From assembly GCF_004340685.1 (NCBI RefSeq), contig NZ_SLUN01000043.1:1-46797 (forward strand): a DNA stretch of 46,797 nucleotides, given 5' to 3'. The first letter of the stretch is position 1, and each line of letters opens with the position of its first letter. The translations under genes and the position numbers were made by a program. This stretch comes from Hydrogenispora ethanolica. GTDB lineage: Bacteria; Bacillota; UBA4882; UBA8346. The notes beneath the pieces are model-generated. The model did not search any database, was not told where the DNA came from, and saw only the letters and a program-made list of their open reading frames with translations. Of the stretch, positions 16,504-23,383 are shown one piece after another.

Positions 16504-18174
16504 ATGTTATCGGATATCGAAATCGCACAGGCATGTTCGCTCAAGCCCATCCAGGCGATAGCCGACCGGGCCGGGATTGCCGAGGCTTATGTGGAGCCGC
16601 ATGGGAAATATAAAGCGAAGATCAGCCTGGAACTGTTGCAGCAACTGCAAGATCGAGCCAATGGGAAATTAATTTATGTTACGGCGATCACCCCCACGCC
16701 GGCCGGCGAGGGAAAAACCACCACCGCCATCGGCTTGGCGCAAGCGTTCGGCCAGATTGAGCAGCCGGTATTGCTGTGTTTGCGCGAGCCCTCGCTCGGG
16801 CCGGTTTTTGGGGTCAAAGGCGGCGCCACGGGCGGCGGGTACTCGCAGATCCTGCCGATGGATGAGATTAATTTGCATTTTACCGGCGACATTCACGCCG
16901 TGACCGCCGCTCACAACCTGCTGGCGGCGCTGCTGGATAATCATCTGTATCAAGGCAATGCTCTGGGGATTGATCCAAAGCGGGTGGTTTGGCGGCGGGT
17001 CATGGACATCTCGGACCGGCAGCTCCGGAGCATTGTGGCGGGATTGGGCAACAAATCGGATGGCGTGGCCCGCGAGACCGGGTTTGATATCACGGTGGCC
17101 TCGGAGATCATGGCCATTCTTTGTTTGACCACGGGAATTCACGATCTGAAAGAACGCCTGGGACGGATCCTGGTAGCCTATACCTATGACAATCAGCCGG
17201 TTTATGCCCGGGATCTGAAAGCCACCGGCGCAATGGCGGTTTTGCTCAAGGAGGCCATCAAGCCGAATTTGGTCCAGACCATCGAGGGCCAGCCGGCCTT
17301 GGTCCATGGCGGTCCCTTTGCCAATATCGCGCATGGCAACAACTCGATTATCGCTACCCGTTTAGGGCTGAAACTTTCCAAATATGTCATTACCGAAGGC
17401 GGTTTCGCGTCGGACCTCGGTGCGGAAAAGTTCTTCGACATTGTATCGCGGGCGGCCGGCGTCAAGCCGGACACCGTGGTTCTGGTGGCCTCGGTTCGCG
17501 CCCTGAAGTTCCATGGCGGCGTCGCCAAGGAAGACTTATCCCGGGAAGACCTGGCTGCGTTGGAGCGGGGCTTCGTCAATCTGGAGCGGCATTACCGGAA
17601 TCTCCACGAACTTTATCGGCTGCCGGTGGTGGTGGCGATTAATCGTTTCCCCAGCGACACTCCGGCCGAATTGGAATTCCTGGCTCAAAAATGCCAGGCT
17701 ATCGGAGCCCGTTCCGCCATCTCGGAAGTGGTGGCCAAAGGGGGTCCGGGCGGGATCGAGCTGGCCCGGGCGGTATTGGATTCATTGGAAGAAGCGGCCG
17801 ATTTTCAACCGCTCTATCCGTTGGAACTGCCGTTAAAAGAGAAGCTTGCGCTGGTAGCCACCAGGGTTTACGGAGCGGAGGGCGTAGCATACACCAGCCA
17901 GGCCGAACAGGCGCTGAAACGTCTGGAACAGCTGGGCTACGGAAATCTCCCGGTGTGCATCGCCAAGACCCAGATGTCGTTCTCGGACGATCCGGCCTTA
18001 AAAGGCGCGCCCAGCGGGTGGACCCTGACAGTGCGCGAGGTGCGGGTATTGGCGGGGGCCGGGTTTGTGGTGGCGATTGCCGGGACGATCCTGACCATGC
18101 CGGGCCTGCCGAAGGTTCCGGCGGCGGAACAGATTGATCTGGACGACGACGGCCGGATCCGGGGACTGTTTTAA
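16504..18174 (+). CDS. fhs: Formate–tetrahydrofolate ligase
   Basis: This enzyme joins formate to tetrahydrofolate using ATP, giving 10-formyl-THF for one-carbon metabolism, purine synthesis or the methyl branch of the Wood-Ljungdahl pathway. From ATG 16504 it has 556 residues, the normal monofunctional length. The P-loop TPTPAGEGKTTTAIGL is near residue 65, followed by LREPSLGPVFGVKGGATGGG near 92 and a C-terminal TMPGLPKVPAA. ATGGAGGATT before 16504 decides the start; earlier in-frame ATGs at 16432 and 16468 lie over the promoter. The gene is markedly GC-richer than the cluster before it. A repeat element begins within its stop codon. Confidence 0.95.
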   Translation: MLSDIEIAQACSLKPIQAIADRAGIAEAYVEPHGKYKAKISLELLQQLQDRANGKLIYVTAITPTPAGEGKTTTAIGLAQAFGQIEQPVLLCLREPSLGPVFGVKGGATGGGYSQILPMDEINLHFTGDIHAVTAAHNLLAALLDNHLYQGNALGIDPKRVVWRRVMDISDRQLRSIVAGLGNKSDGVARETGFDITVASEIMAILCLTTGIHDLKERLGRILVAYTYDNQPVYARDLKATGAMAVLLKEAIKPNLVQTIEGQPALVHGGPFANIAHGNNSIIATRLGLKLSKYVITEGGFASDLGAEKFFDIVSRAAGVKPDTVVLVASVRALKFHGGVAKEDLSREDLAALERGFVNLERHYRNLHELYRLPVVVAINRFPSDTPAELEFLAQKCQAIGARSAISEVVAKGGPGGIELARAVLDSLEEAADFQPLYPLELPLKEKLALVATRVYGAEGVAYTSQAEQALKRLEQLGYGNLPVCIAKTQMSFSDDPALKGAPSGWTLTVREVRVLAGAGFVVAIAGTILTMPGLPKVPAAEQIDLDDDGRIRGLF

Positions 18175-18301
18175 AAGCCATGTGATAAAGTCCTCAAATT
18201 CGGAAATCACTCTTTCAAAGGATTAAAAATCGACTTTATCACTTGCTTCTCTGAGCTTTTGTGTTCACCCTGGCCTTCGGACAGGGTTTATCACAACGCT
18301 T
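18173..18301 (+). repeat. Structured repeat element, copy A (129 bp, MITE/REP-like)
   Basis: It begins AAAAGCCATGTGATAAAG and ends with the near-complement GTTTATCACAACGCTT, giving imperfect terminal inverted repeats of about 17 bp. Inside are two hairpins: an 11-bp perfect stem GTGATAAAGTC (18182-18192) with GACTTTATCAC (18232-18242), and a second formed by TTGTG/CACAA enclosing ACCCTG/CAGGGT (18259-18296). Two more copies lie at 39619-39878. The first base pairs of the element form part of the fhs stop codon. It could act as an fhs terminator or mRNA-stabilising structure, or be a non-autonomous mobile repeat. Confidence 0.85.
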
Positions 18302-18347
18302 CTAATCAGTTTAACATAAAATTCTTATCCTACAGCGGGGTGTTCGA

Positions 18348-20204
18348 GTGAAAACAGAAAAAGTGGCAATCCTGGATTGCGGGGGACAGTATACCAAGGT
18401 CATCGACAGAAAGGTACGGGAACTCTTGGTGCAATCGGATATTTTTCCGGTTGGAACGCCGCCGGAACGTCTCCGGGAGTATCAGGGGATCATCCTTTCC
18501 GGCGGTCCGGCCAGCGTCTGGAATGAACAAGCTTTGCATTACGATCCGGCTCTTTTGGATCTGGGTATTCCGGTCCTGGGAATCTGTTACGGCATGCAAC
18601 TGATTAACCAACATTTCGGCGGCATGGTTGTGCCGGGATTACGGACTGAGTATGGAGAGACCGAGATTGAAGTGGATCCGGGCTGTCCGCTTTTTGATGG
18701 TTTGGAGCCCAAACAGGTGGTTCTGATGAGCCACGGCGATACCGTATCGGAGCTCGCTCCCGGTTTTCAGATTGCCGCCCGTTCCGGCGACGTCACCGCT
18801 GCCATCTATCATCCCGGGCTGAACATCTATGGCGTGCAATTCCATCCGGAAGTGGATCTGACGGTGCCCGGCAAAGCCATTCTGACCAACTTTCTGATGA
18901 AAATCTGCGGTTTGCACGGGACCTATGCTTTGGAAGACCGGATTCACACCGCCATCGAGAAGATCCGTGAGAAGGCCAAAGACCAAAAGGTGCTGGTCCT
19001 GGTCAGCGGCGGCGTGGATTCGGCGGTCAGCGCGGCTTTGCTTTTGAAGGCCCTGGATCCCGATAATGTCTATGCCATCCACATCGACCATGGCCTGATG
19101 CGGAAGAATGAGAGCGATATCGTTTGTGAAAACCTCAAAGCGCAAGGCTTAAAACATTTGATCCGCGAGAATGCGGCGGCGGACTTTTTCAATAGCGTGA
19201 TCGAAGTCAATGGCAAAACCATCGGCCCTTTGACCCGGCTGGTCGATCCGGAAGAGAAACGGAACCTGATCGGCGAGGTCTTCATTCGGGTCGTCCGCCG
19301 CACCGCTGAGAGTCTAAAGCTGGACTTCGACCAAACCTTTTGGGCTCAGGGCACGCTCCGGCCGGATCTGATCGAGAGCGGCAACCCCGATGTCAGCGGC
19401 TATGCCCATAAGATTAAGACTCACCATAATGACGTGGATATCGTCCGCAGAGCCCGTGAGAAAGGGCTGGTCATCGAGACCAACTGGGACTGGCATAAGG
19501 ACGAGGTCCGGCAGGTGGCGCGGGCGTTGGGCATCGAGGAGAGCATTGCCTCCCGGCAGCCTTTTCCTGGTCCCGGCTTGGCGGTGCGAATGATGTGCAA
19601 CGATGCCACGGACCGGATCACCTCCGAGCAGCAAGCCAGAGTGGCGGAGTTGATGGCCGGATTCGATCCCGCCTACCATACCGAGGCGGTTCCCATCCGG
19701 ACCGTCGGAGTCCAGGGCGACTGTCGCAGTCATCGTTTTCTGGCCTTGTCGTACGGCAAAGGAATCGAGTTGGAGTGGGACAAAGTCTATGCCATCGGTA
19801 CCGGCCTGCCGAATCAGGTCGATTTCATCAACCGGGTGGCTTATGTTTTGAATAAAGAACGTTTGGACGGGCCGCTCCAATGTTATCCGCTGTACATCAA
19901 TCCGGAAAGCGTCGATCTCTTGCGGGAGTTGGACGCCAGGGTGGTATCCAAGCTGAATACCAAACCCATCAGCCAGGTTTTTGCGGTGCTGCTGCCGGTG
20001 GGGATTACCAAAAAATATTCCGTGGCCATCCGCACCATCATCACCAATGATTTCATGACCGGCCGGCCGGCGGCTATCGGCAAGGATATCCTCCGCGAGA
20101 CGGTCGCCGAGTTGACGCGGGAGATCGAACGCGACTTCCCCCAGATCGACCTGGTTCTCTACGACGTGACCAGCAAACCTCCGGCGACGGTGGAGTGGCA
20201 ATAG
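18348..20204 (+). CDS. guaA: GMP synthase (glutamine-hydrolysing), long form
   Basis: This enzyme converts XMP to GMP using glutamine-derived ammonia and ATP. The glutaminase domain has C80 in GICYGMQL, and H166 and E168 in VQFHPEVD. The ATP-pyrophosphatase domain has SGGVDS at 220-225 and ends in a canonical TVEW. At 618 residues it is about 90-100 longer than typical bacterial GuaA (about 510-525). The extra length lies in the C-terminal half, where eukaryote-like GMP synthases carry an inserted dimerisation subdomain. GTG 18348 follows GCGGGGTG. It lies between the repeat element and a terminator, so it is probably monocistronic. Confidence 0.93.
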   Translation: MKTEKVAILDCGGQYTKVIDRKVRELLVQSDIFPVGTPPERLREYQGIILSGGPASVWNEQALHYDPALLDLGIPVLGICYGMQLINQHFGGMVVPGLRTEYGETEIEVDPGCPLFDGLEPKQVVLMSHGDTVSELAPGFQIAARSGDVTAAIYHPGLNIYGVQFHPEVDLTVPGKAILTNFLMKICGLHGTYALEDRIHTAIEKIREKAKDQKVLVLVSGGVDSAVSAALLLKALDPDNVYAIHIDHGLMRKNESDIVCENLKAQGLKHLIRENAAADFFNSVIEVNGKTIGPLTRLVDPEEKRNLIGEVFIRVVRRTAESLKLDFDQTFWAQGTLRPDLIESGNPDVSGYAHKIKTHHNDVDIVRRAREKGLVIETNWDWHKDEVRQVARALGIEESIASRQPFPGPGLAVRMMCNDATDRITSEQQARVAELMAGFDPAYHTEAVPIRTVGVQGDCRSHRFLALSYGKGIELEWDKVYAIGTGLPNQVDFINRVAYVLNKERLDGPLQCYPLYINPESVDLLRELDARVVSKLNTKPISQVFAVLLPVGITKKYSVAIRTIITNDFMTGRPAAIGKDILRETVAELTREIERDFPQIDLVLYDVTSKPPATVEWQ

Positions 20205-20267
20205 AGCACCCCATCACGCGGCGGTTATTTCTGAAAGGAACCAAGTATCGGTTTCCAATGGAGTATT

Positions 20268-20308
20268 GAAAAGCCTTTCAATCGGAGCGATCCGGTTGAA
20301 AGGTTTTC
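20268..20308 (+). terminator. Terminator hairpin after guaA
   Basis: GAAAAGCCTTTCAATCGG (20268-20285) pairs with CCGGTTGAAAGGTTTTC (20292-20308) with a single bulged G and one G-U pair, and TTTTCGTTT follows. This 15-plus-bp stem separates guaA from the acetyltransferase gene. Confidence 0.75.
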
Positions 20309-20364
20309 GTTTCGATGAAAGCCGCCCGCTGGTGAAAGCGGCGGCTCGGAAGGGGAAGCTTGAG

Positions 20365-20901
20365 ATGGAATATTTGCAATTAGGCAATGGCGAAATCCTG
20401 TTGATCCGCGAGGCTGAAAAGGAGGATGCTTCACGCATCGTCGATTACACCAATCAGGTGGGGAAGGAGACGGACAACCTGACGTTTGGCGAAGACGGCT
20501 ATGGTATTTCCGCGGAAATGGAGGCCTCCTATATCGAGTCCTTTTCGAAAATCGACAACCGGTTGATGCTGTGCGCTTTCATCGATGGCAACCTGGTGGG
20601 ACACTTATCGTTTACCGGAGGTGTGCGGCCCCGGACCAGGCATGCCGGAGAGTTCGGCATCACGGTCTTAAAGCAGCATTGGGGAAAAGGGATCGGAACC
20701 CAACTGTTGAATTATCTCATCGCCTGGGCCAAACAGGGTCGGATCATTCGCAAGATTAATTTGAAAGTACGCAGTGACAATCAGCGCGCCATCCGTTTAT
20801 ACCAAAAAGCGGGCTTTGTCGCGAGCGGCACTAATACTCGCGAGTTCTGCATCGCTGGGAAGTTTTACGATTCCGTTGCGATGGGGTTGGAAATCGATTG
20901 A
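20365..20901 (+). CDS. GNAT-family N-acetyltransferase
   Basis: A 178-residue acetyl-CoA-dependent acetyltransferase of unknown substrate. The GNAT fold is shown by GEFGITVLKQHWGKGIGTQLLNYLI near 117-141, whose HWGKGIGTQ is the Q/RxxGxG/A acetyl-CoA loop, and by NLKVRSDNQRAIRLYQKAGF near 152-171. The closest type is the RimI/ribosomal-protein or L-amino-acid acetyltransferase group. ATG 20365 follows AAGGGGAAG; the frame continues upstream to 20266 but that part overlaps the guaA terminator hairpin. Its last 105 bp are overlapped antisense by the tail of the tandem-repeat gene. Confidence 0.82.
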   Translation: MEYLQLGNGEILLIREAEKEDASRIVDYTNQVGKETDNLTFGEDGYGISAEMEASYIESFSKIDNRLMLCAFIDGNLVGHLSFTGGVRPRTRHAGEFGITVLKQHWGKGIGTQLLNYLIAWAKQGRIIRKINLKVRSDNQRAIRLYQKAGFVASGTNTREFCIAGKFYDSVAMGLEID

Positions 20902-21333
20902 GGTTGGCCACTCCCCGGCAACTCCCCGAGTAACCGAAGTAACTGCTTTGGTCATTCCCGTAACTCCTTGAGCGACCGAAGTAACTGCTTCGGTTATTCC
21001 AGTAACTCCTTGAGTGACTGAAACAACTGCTTTGGTCGTTCCAGTAACTCCTTGAGCGATTGAAGTAACTGCTTTGGTCGTTCCAGTAACTCCTTGAGTG
21101 ACTGAAACAACTGCTTTGGTCGTTCCAGTAACTCCTTGAGCGATTGAAGTAACTGCTTTGGTCATTCTAGTAACTCCTTGAGCGATTGAAGTAACTGCTT
21201 TGGTCATTCCAGTAACTCCTTGAGCGATTGAAGTAACTGCTTTGGTCATTCCAGCAACTCCTTGAGCGACCGAAGTAACTGCTTTGGTCATTCCAGCAAC
21301 TCCTTGAGTGACTGAAGCAACTGCTTTGGTCAT
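20797..21333 (-). CDS. 14-residue tandem-repeat protein, downstream part after an in-frame stop
   Basis: A 178-residue reading frame made of ten copies of a 14-residue unit close to MTKAVTSVAQGVTG, followed by about 38 non-repeat residues encoded antisense to the GNAT 3' end. Hydrophobic residues at positions 1, 5, 8 and 12 of each unit give the 4-3-4-3 spacing of a coiled-coil or amphipathic helix, though two Gly per unit are unusual for a stable helix. The ATG at 21333 directly follows a TGA that ends an upstream part with a good ribosome binding site, so this piece may depend on reinitiation. I do not recognise the family. Expression is uncertain. Confidence 0.45.
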   Translation of the reverse strand: MTKAVASVTQGVAGMTKAVTSVAQGVAGMTKAVTSIAQGVTGMTKAVTSIAQGVTRMTKAVTSIAQGVTGTTKAVVSVTQGVTGTTKAVTSIAQGVTGTTKAVVSVTQGVTGITEAVTSVAQGVTGMTKAVTSVTRGVAGEWPTSIDFQPHRNGIVKLPSDAELASISAARDKARFLV

Positions 21334-21419
21334 TCAAGTAACTCCTTGAGCGACTGAAGCAACTGCTTCGGTCATTCCAGCAACTCCTTGAGCGACTGAA
21401 GCAACTGCTTCGGCCATTG
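20918..21419 (-). repeat. Tandem array of twelve 42-bp repeats
   Basis: Twelve head-to-tail units of 42 bp, each containing CAAGGAGTTRCTGGAATGAC on the minus strand. Because 42 is a multiple of three, frame is kept across the array. Units 8 to 10 (counting from 21418) alternate between a VVSVTQ and a VTSIAQ form, an 84-bp higher-order pattern pointing to recent duplication of two units together. The array ends about 17 bp past the GNAT stop. Confidence 0.93.
21334..21418 (-). pseudogene. 5' part of the tandem-repeat gene, cut off by TGA
   Basis: ATG 21418 is preceded by GAAAGGAGGG with good spacing and opens two copies of the 14-residue unit (MAEAVASVAQGVAG, then MTEAVASVAQGVT) before TGA at 21336-21334. 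All other units have GGA, or once AGA, at that codon, so a single G-to-T change broke an originally 207-codon gene. The stop abuts the ATG of the next unit. Either the gene is decaying, or the first 27 residues act as a leader for a reinitiated second product. Confidence 0.5.
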
Positions 21420-21423
21420 AAAC

Positions 21424-21442
21424 CCTCCTTTCGGAGACCTCC
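21424..21442 (-). promoter_or_regulatory. Ribosome binding site hairpin of the tandem-repeat gene
   Basis: On the minus strand CTCC-GAAA-GGAG (21436-21425) forms a GNRA-capped hairpin whose 3' arm is the Shine-Dalgarno sequence of the ATG at 21418. Just upstream GGAG-GT-CTCC (21442-21433) offers a competing pairing. Together they could modulate access to the ribosome binding site. Confidence 0.35.
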
Positions 21443-21536
21443 AGAGAATCGCCCGTCAATCATTTGCCTGTAACTTCCCGGTCCATCAGCGCATAGGATA
21501 AAAGAAGGTATGAAGCTAACCTGGGAGTGAACGGCT

Positions 21537-22697
21537 TTGGCAACGGATATCTATGTCGTCCAACCCGATGATACCATGGGGGGCATCGCGAATCGTTTTG
21601 GCTTCCCGGTATCCGAGATTTTGGAATTGAACCGGCTTTCTCCGCTTGAAAAATTAGTGGTCGGGCAAGCCATCTTAATTCCATTCCTGCCCAAAACCAT
21701 TGAAAGCCTGGCTTATTTTCATTTGGCGGATGTAACGGATCTGGCGAATACCTTGGAAGAGATCGGTCAATTGGTTACCTATGGCGCGGTCTTTCAATTT
21801 TCGGTCGCGGCGGATGGGAGCATTGCCATTCCCGAAGGGGCCGATGTCGAAGGCACGGTCAGCCTCTTGCGGTCCTATAATATCCTGCCGCTCCTGGTCC
21901 TTACCAACCTGAGTCCGCAACGATTTGAACCGGCTTTGTTCAAGACGGCCGTCAGCAGTGAGCCCAATAAGGCCAAAACCATTGCAAACCTGGTTTCGCT
22001 ATTGGAACGGTATGGGTTTGCCGGGGTCAATATCGATTTCGAAAACGTTTCTTCCGAGGATCGCGAGGCTTTTACCGCTTTTATCCGTGATCTCAAGCTG
22101 GTGCTGGAAGAGTGGAGTTATCTGGTGACGCTGGCTGTTCCGCCCAAAAATTCCGATACTCCGGATAATCCCGCTCATCTTGCCTATGATCTGCAAGCGC
22201 TGGGAAACTGGTCCGATTTCCTGTTTGTCATGGCCTACGACTGGGGATATGTCAAAGGACCCCCGGAAGCCGTGGCTCCGCTGAATAAGGTTCAAAAAGT
22301 CATGGCCTATCTAACCGGCAAAGTGCCAGCCTCCAAACTCATGCTGGGGATTCCGCTATACGGCTACGATTGGCAATTGCCTTACACCCCCGGCACAGCG
22401 GCGAGTGTCGTCAATCTGGTCAAAGCGATCGAACTGGCCCGCCGTTATCAGGCAGTCATTCAATATGACCCGGTCGCTCAGTCGCCCTATTTCAAGTATG
22501 TGGACACCGCCGGAAAAGAGCACATCGTTTGGTTCGAGGACGCCCGCTCCGTCACCGGTAAATACCAGTTGACCCGAGGGATCAATCTGAGAGGAGCCGG
22601 TTTTTGGAGCAGCAAAAACACCCCGTATGGCTTCCCGCAGAATTGGGTGATCTTTCAGGAAATGTTCCAACCCATGAAGGGAGCCATTCTGATTTAG
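21537..22697 (+). CDS. LysM–glycoside hydrolase 18 protein, SleL/YaaH-like spore cortex hydrolase
   Basis: A 386-residue protein with one N-terminal LysM domain (about 5-50, IYVVQPDDTMGGIANRFG) that binds peptidoglycan, followed by a GH18 barrel. The catalytic motif VNIDFEN (164-170) places the acid Glu at 169. Later VMAYDWGY and the C-terminal GAGFWSS segment match the YaaH/SleL N-acetylglucosaminidase group that degrades cortex during germination. Bacillus SleL has two LysM domains and a similar barrel; here there is one. No signal peptide is seen, as usual for these spore proteins. The TTG start at 21537 has GGGAGTGA upstream. It is divergent from the repeat gene. Confidence 0.85.
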   Translation: MATDIYVVQPDDTMGGIANRFGFPVSEILELNRLSPLEKLVVGQAILIPFLPKTIESLAYFHLADVTDLANTLEEIGQLVTYGAVFQFSVAADGSIAIPEGADVEGTVSLLRSYNILPLLVLTNLSPQRFEPALFKTAVSSEPNKAKTIANLVSLLERYGFAGVNIDFENVSSEDREAFTAFIRDLKLVLEEWSYLVTLAVPPKNSDTPDNPAHLAYDLQALGNWSDFLFVMAYDWGYVKGPPEAVAPLNKVQKVMAYLTGKVPASKLMLGIPLYGYDWQLPYTPGTAASVVNLVKAIELARRYQAVIQYDPVAQSPYFKYVDTAGKEHIVWFEDARSVTGKYQLTRGINLRGAGFWSSKNTPYGFPQNWVIFQEMFQPMKGAILI

Positions 22698-22760
22698 TCT
22701 TGCCAGGCTTTATGGGCAGGAAGCTGTGAGGCGACGTTGAATTATTATCCTGTTACTATA

Positions 22761-22813
22761 TATGTTGCAATTGTTGCAATCAGTTTTTGTACCTTCAAAA
22801 TCATTGCAACATA
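22761..22813. promoter_or_regulatory. Inverted and direct GTTGCAAT repeats before an unknown gene
   Basis: TATGTTGCAAT (22761-22771) and its exact complement ATTGCAACATA (22803-22813) form an 11-bp perfect inverted repeat with a 31-bp centre. A third GTTGCAAT lies at 22773-22780. The group ends 5 bp before the CCGGAGG ribosome binding site of the next gene, as expected of operator sites or a leader hairpin. A weak TTGAAT/TATATG promoter (22737/22759) lies just upstream. Confidence 0.5.
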
Positions 22814-22828
22814 ATTCCGGAGGTTCAT

Positions 22829-23308
22829 GTGGAAACCTTGCAAATCGCCTTGCACCGCTTTGAAATGGCGCAGTTTATCGGCGCCATCACCCGTTTTTTT
22901 GCCAGCCAGGGAATCCCACCGGCCATGATTGCCCCTTTCGCAGGCTACGATGAGCCCTTGGAATTCGGTCCGGCGGAAGAACGCGACTTGGCTGCGGAAT
23001 TGCTTGAAGAAGGGCGCAGCTTGTATTTTCCATTCAGTGACACCAATACCGGCGAAGCGGTCCCGTGCGCCGATGGTCAGCGATACCGGTTTCCGGTGGT
23101 GGAGACGGATGAGACGGAGTTGAACTTCTGTGCGGCGGAACTGGAATCGATCGGGTTTTTGGTCGCGGTCGCCCGGGATGAATTACGGATCGAGCAAGCC
23201 GTCATGAGCGGGGGAGCGCTGTCCCCGGCGGAGCCGGCCGACTGGTCGGGGCTTGCTTTGGACGAAGCGATGGAACGGTTCATTCGGAAATTCATTGGGG
23301 AAGAATGA
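22829..23308 (+). CDS. Conserved-looking protein of unknown function
   Basis: A 159-residue acidic soluble protein, counted from GTG 22829, with CCGGAGG 5 nt upstream; the frame is open to 22787 but that part overlaps the inverted repeat. There is no signal peptide or membrane segment. An N-terminal helix-like stretch (about 1-25) leads into a mixed region with the FPFSDTNTGEAVPC segment near 65-80 and a C-terminal helix ending FIRKFIGEE. Codon usage is like the neighbouring genes, so I believe it is real. I recognise no family. It is convergent with the amidohydrolase across a terminator. Confidence 0.6.
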   Translation: METLQIALHRFEMAQFIGAITRFFASQGIPPAMIAPFAGYDEPLEFGPAEERDLAAELLEEGRSLYFPFSDTNTGEAVPCADGQRYRFPVVETDETELNFCAAELESIGFLVAVARDELRIEQAVMSGGALSPAEPADWSGLALDEAMERFIRKFIGEE

Positions 23309-23317
23309 AGGGTCAAG

Positions 23318-23344
23318 AAAAAACCCCCGGCTTATCCGGGAGGT
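23318..23344 (-). terminator. Terminator of the sdaA–amidohydrolase transcript
   Basis: ACCCCCGG (23323-23330) pairs with CCGGGAGGT (23336-23344) with one bulge, and the minus strand continues into TTTTTT (23323-23318). It lies 40 bp past the amidohydrolase stop. Confidence 0.75.
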
Positions 23345-23383
23345 TCCAGAAACTGATTGCGGCATCGCTGGGGATGGGTGAGA

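Noticed and set aside
16669-17334. 221-codon minus-strand frame opposite fhs
   Set aside because: It mirrors the codon structure of fhs, has no recognisable motif, and lies wholly inside a certain gene.
18303-18347. Possible purine riboswitch before guaA
   Set aside because: Only 45 bp remain between the repeat element and the start codon, and the purine-aptamer core is not present; the hairpins belong to the repeat family.
19314-20201. 295-codon open frame on the minus strand opposite guaA
   Set aside because: It is a GC-rich shadow of the guaA coding frame, with no ribosome binding site and low-complexity composition; guaA is certain.
20918-21419. Possible CRISPR array at the 42-bp repeats
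   Set aside because: The units are directly adjacent with no unique spacers, and no cas genes are near; it is a coding minisatellite.
21167-21463. Alternative minus-strand frame through the 42-bp repeats (RSSCFSRSRSCWND-type repeat)
   Set aside because: Every frame stays open in a 42-bp array. This one lacks as good a ribosome binding site and is cut by a stop where a repeat unit changes by one base; the MTKAV frame is better supported.
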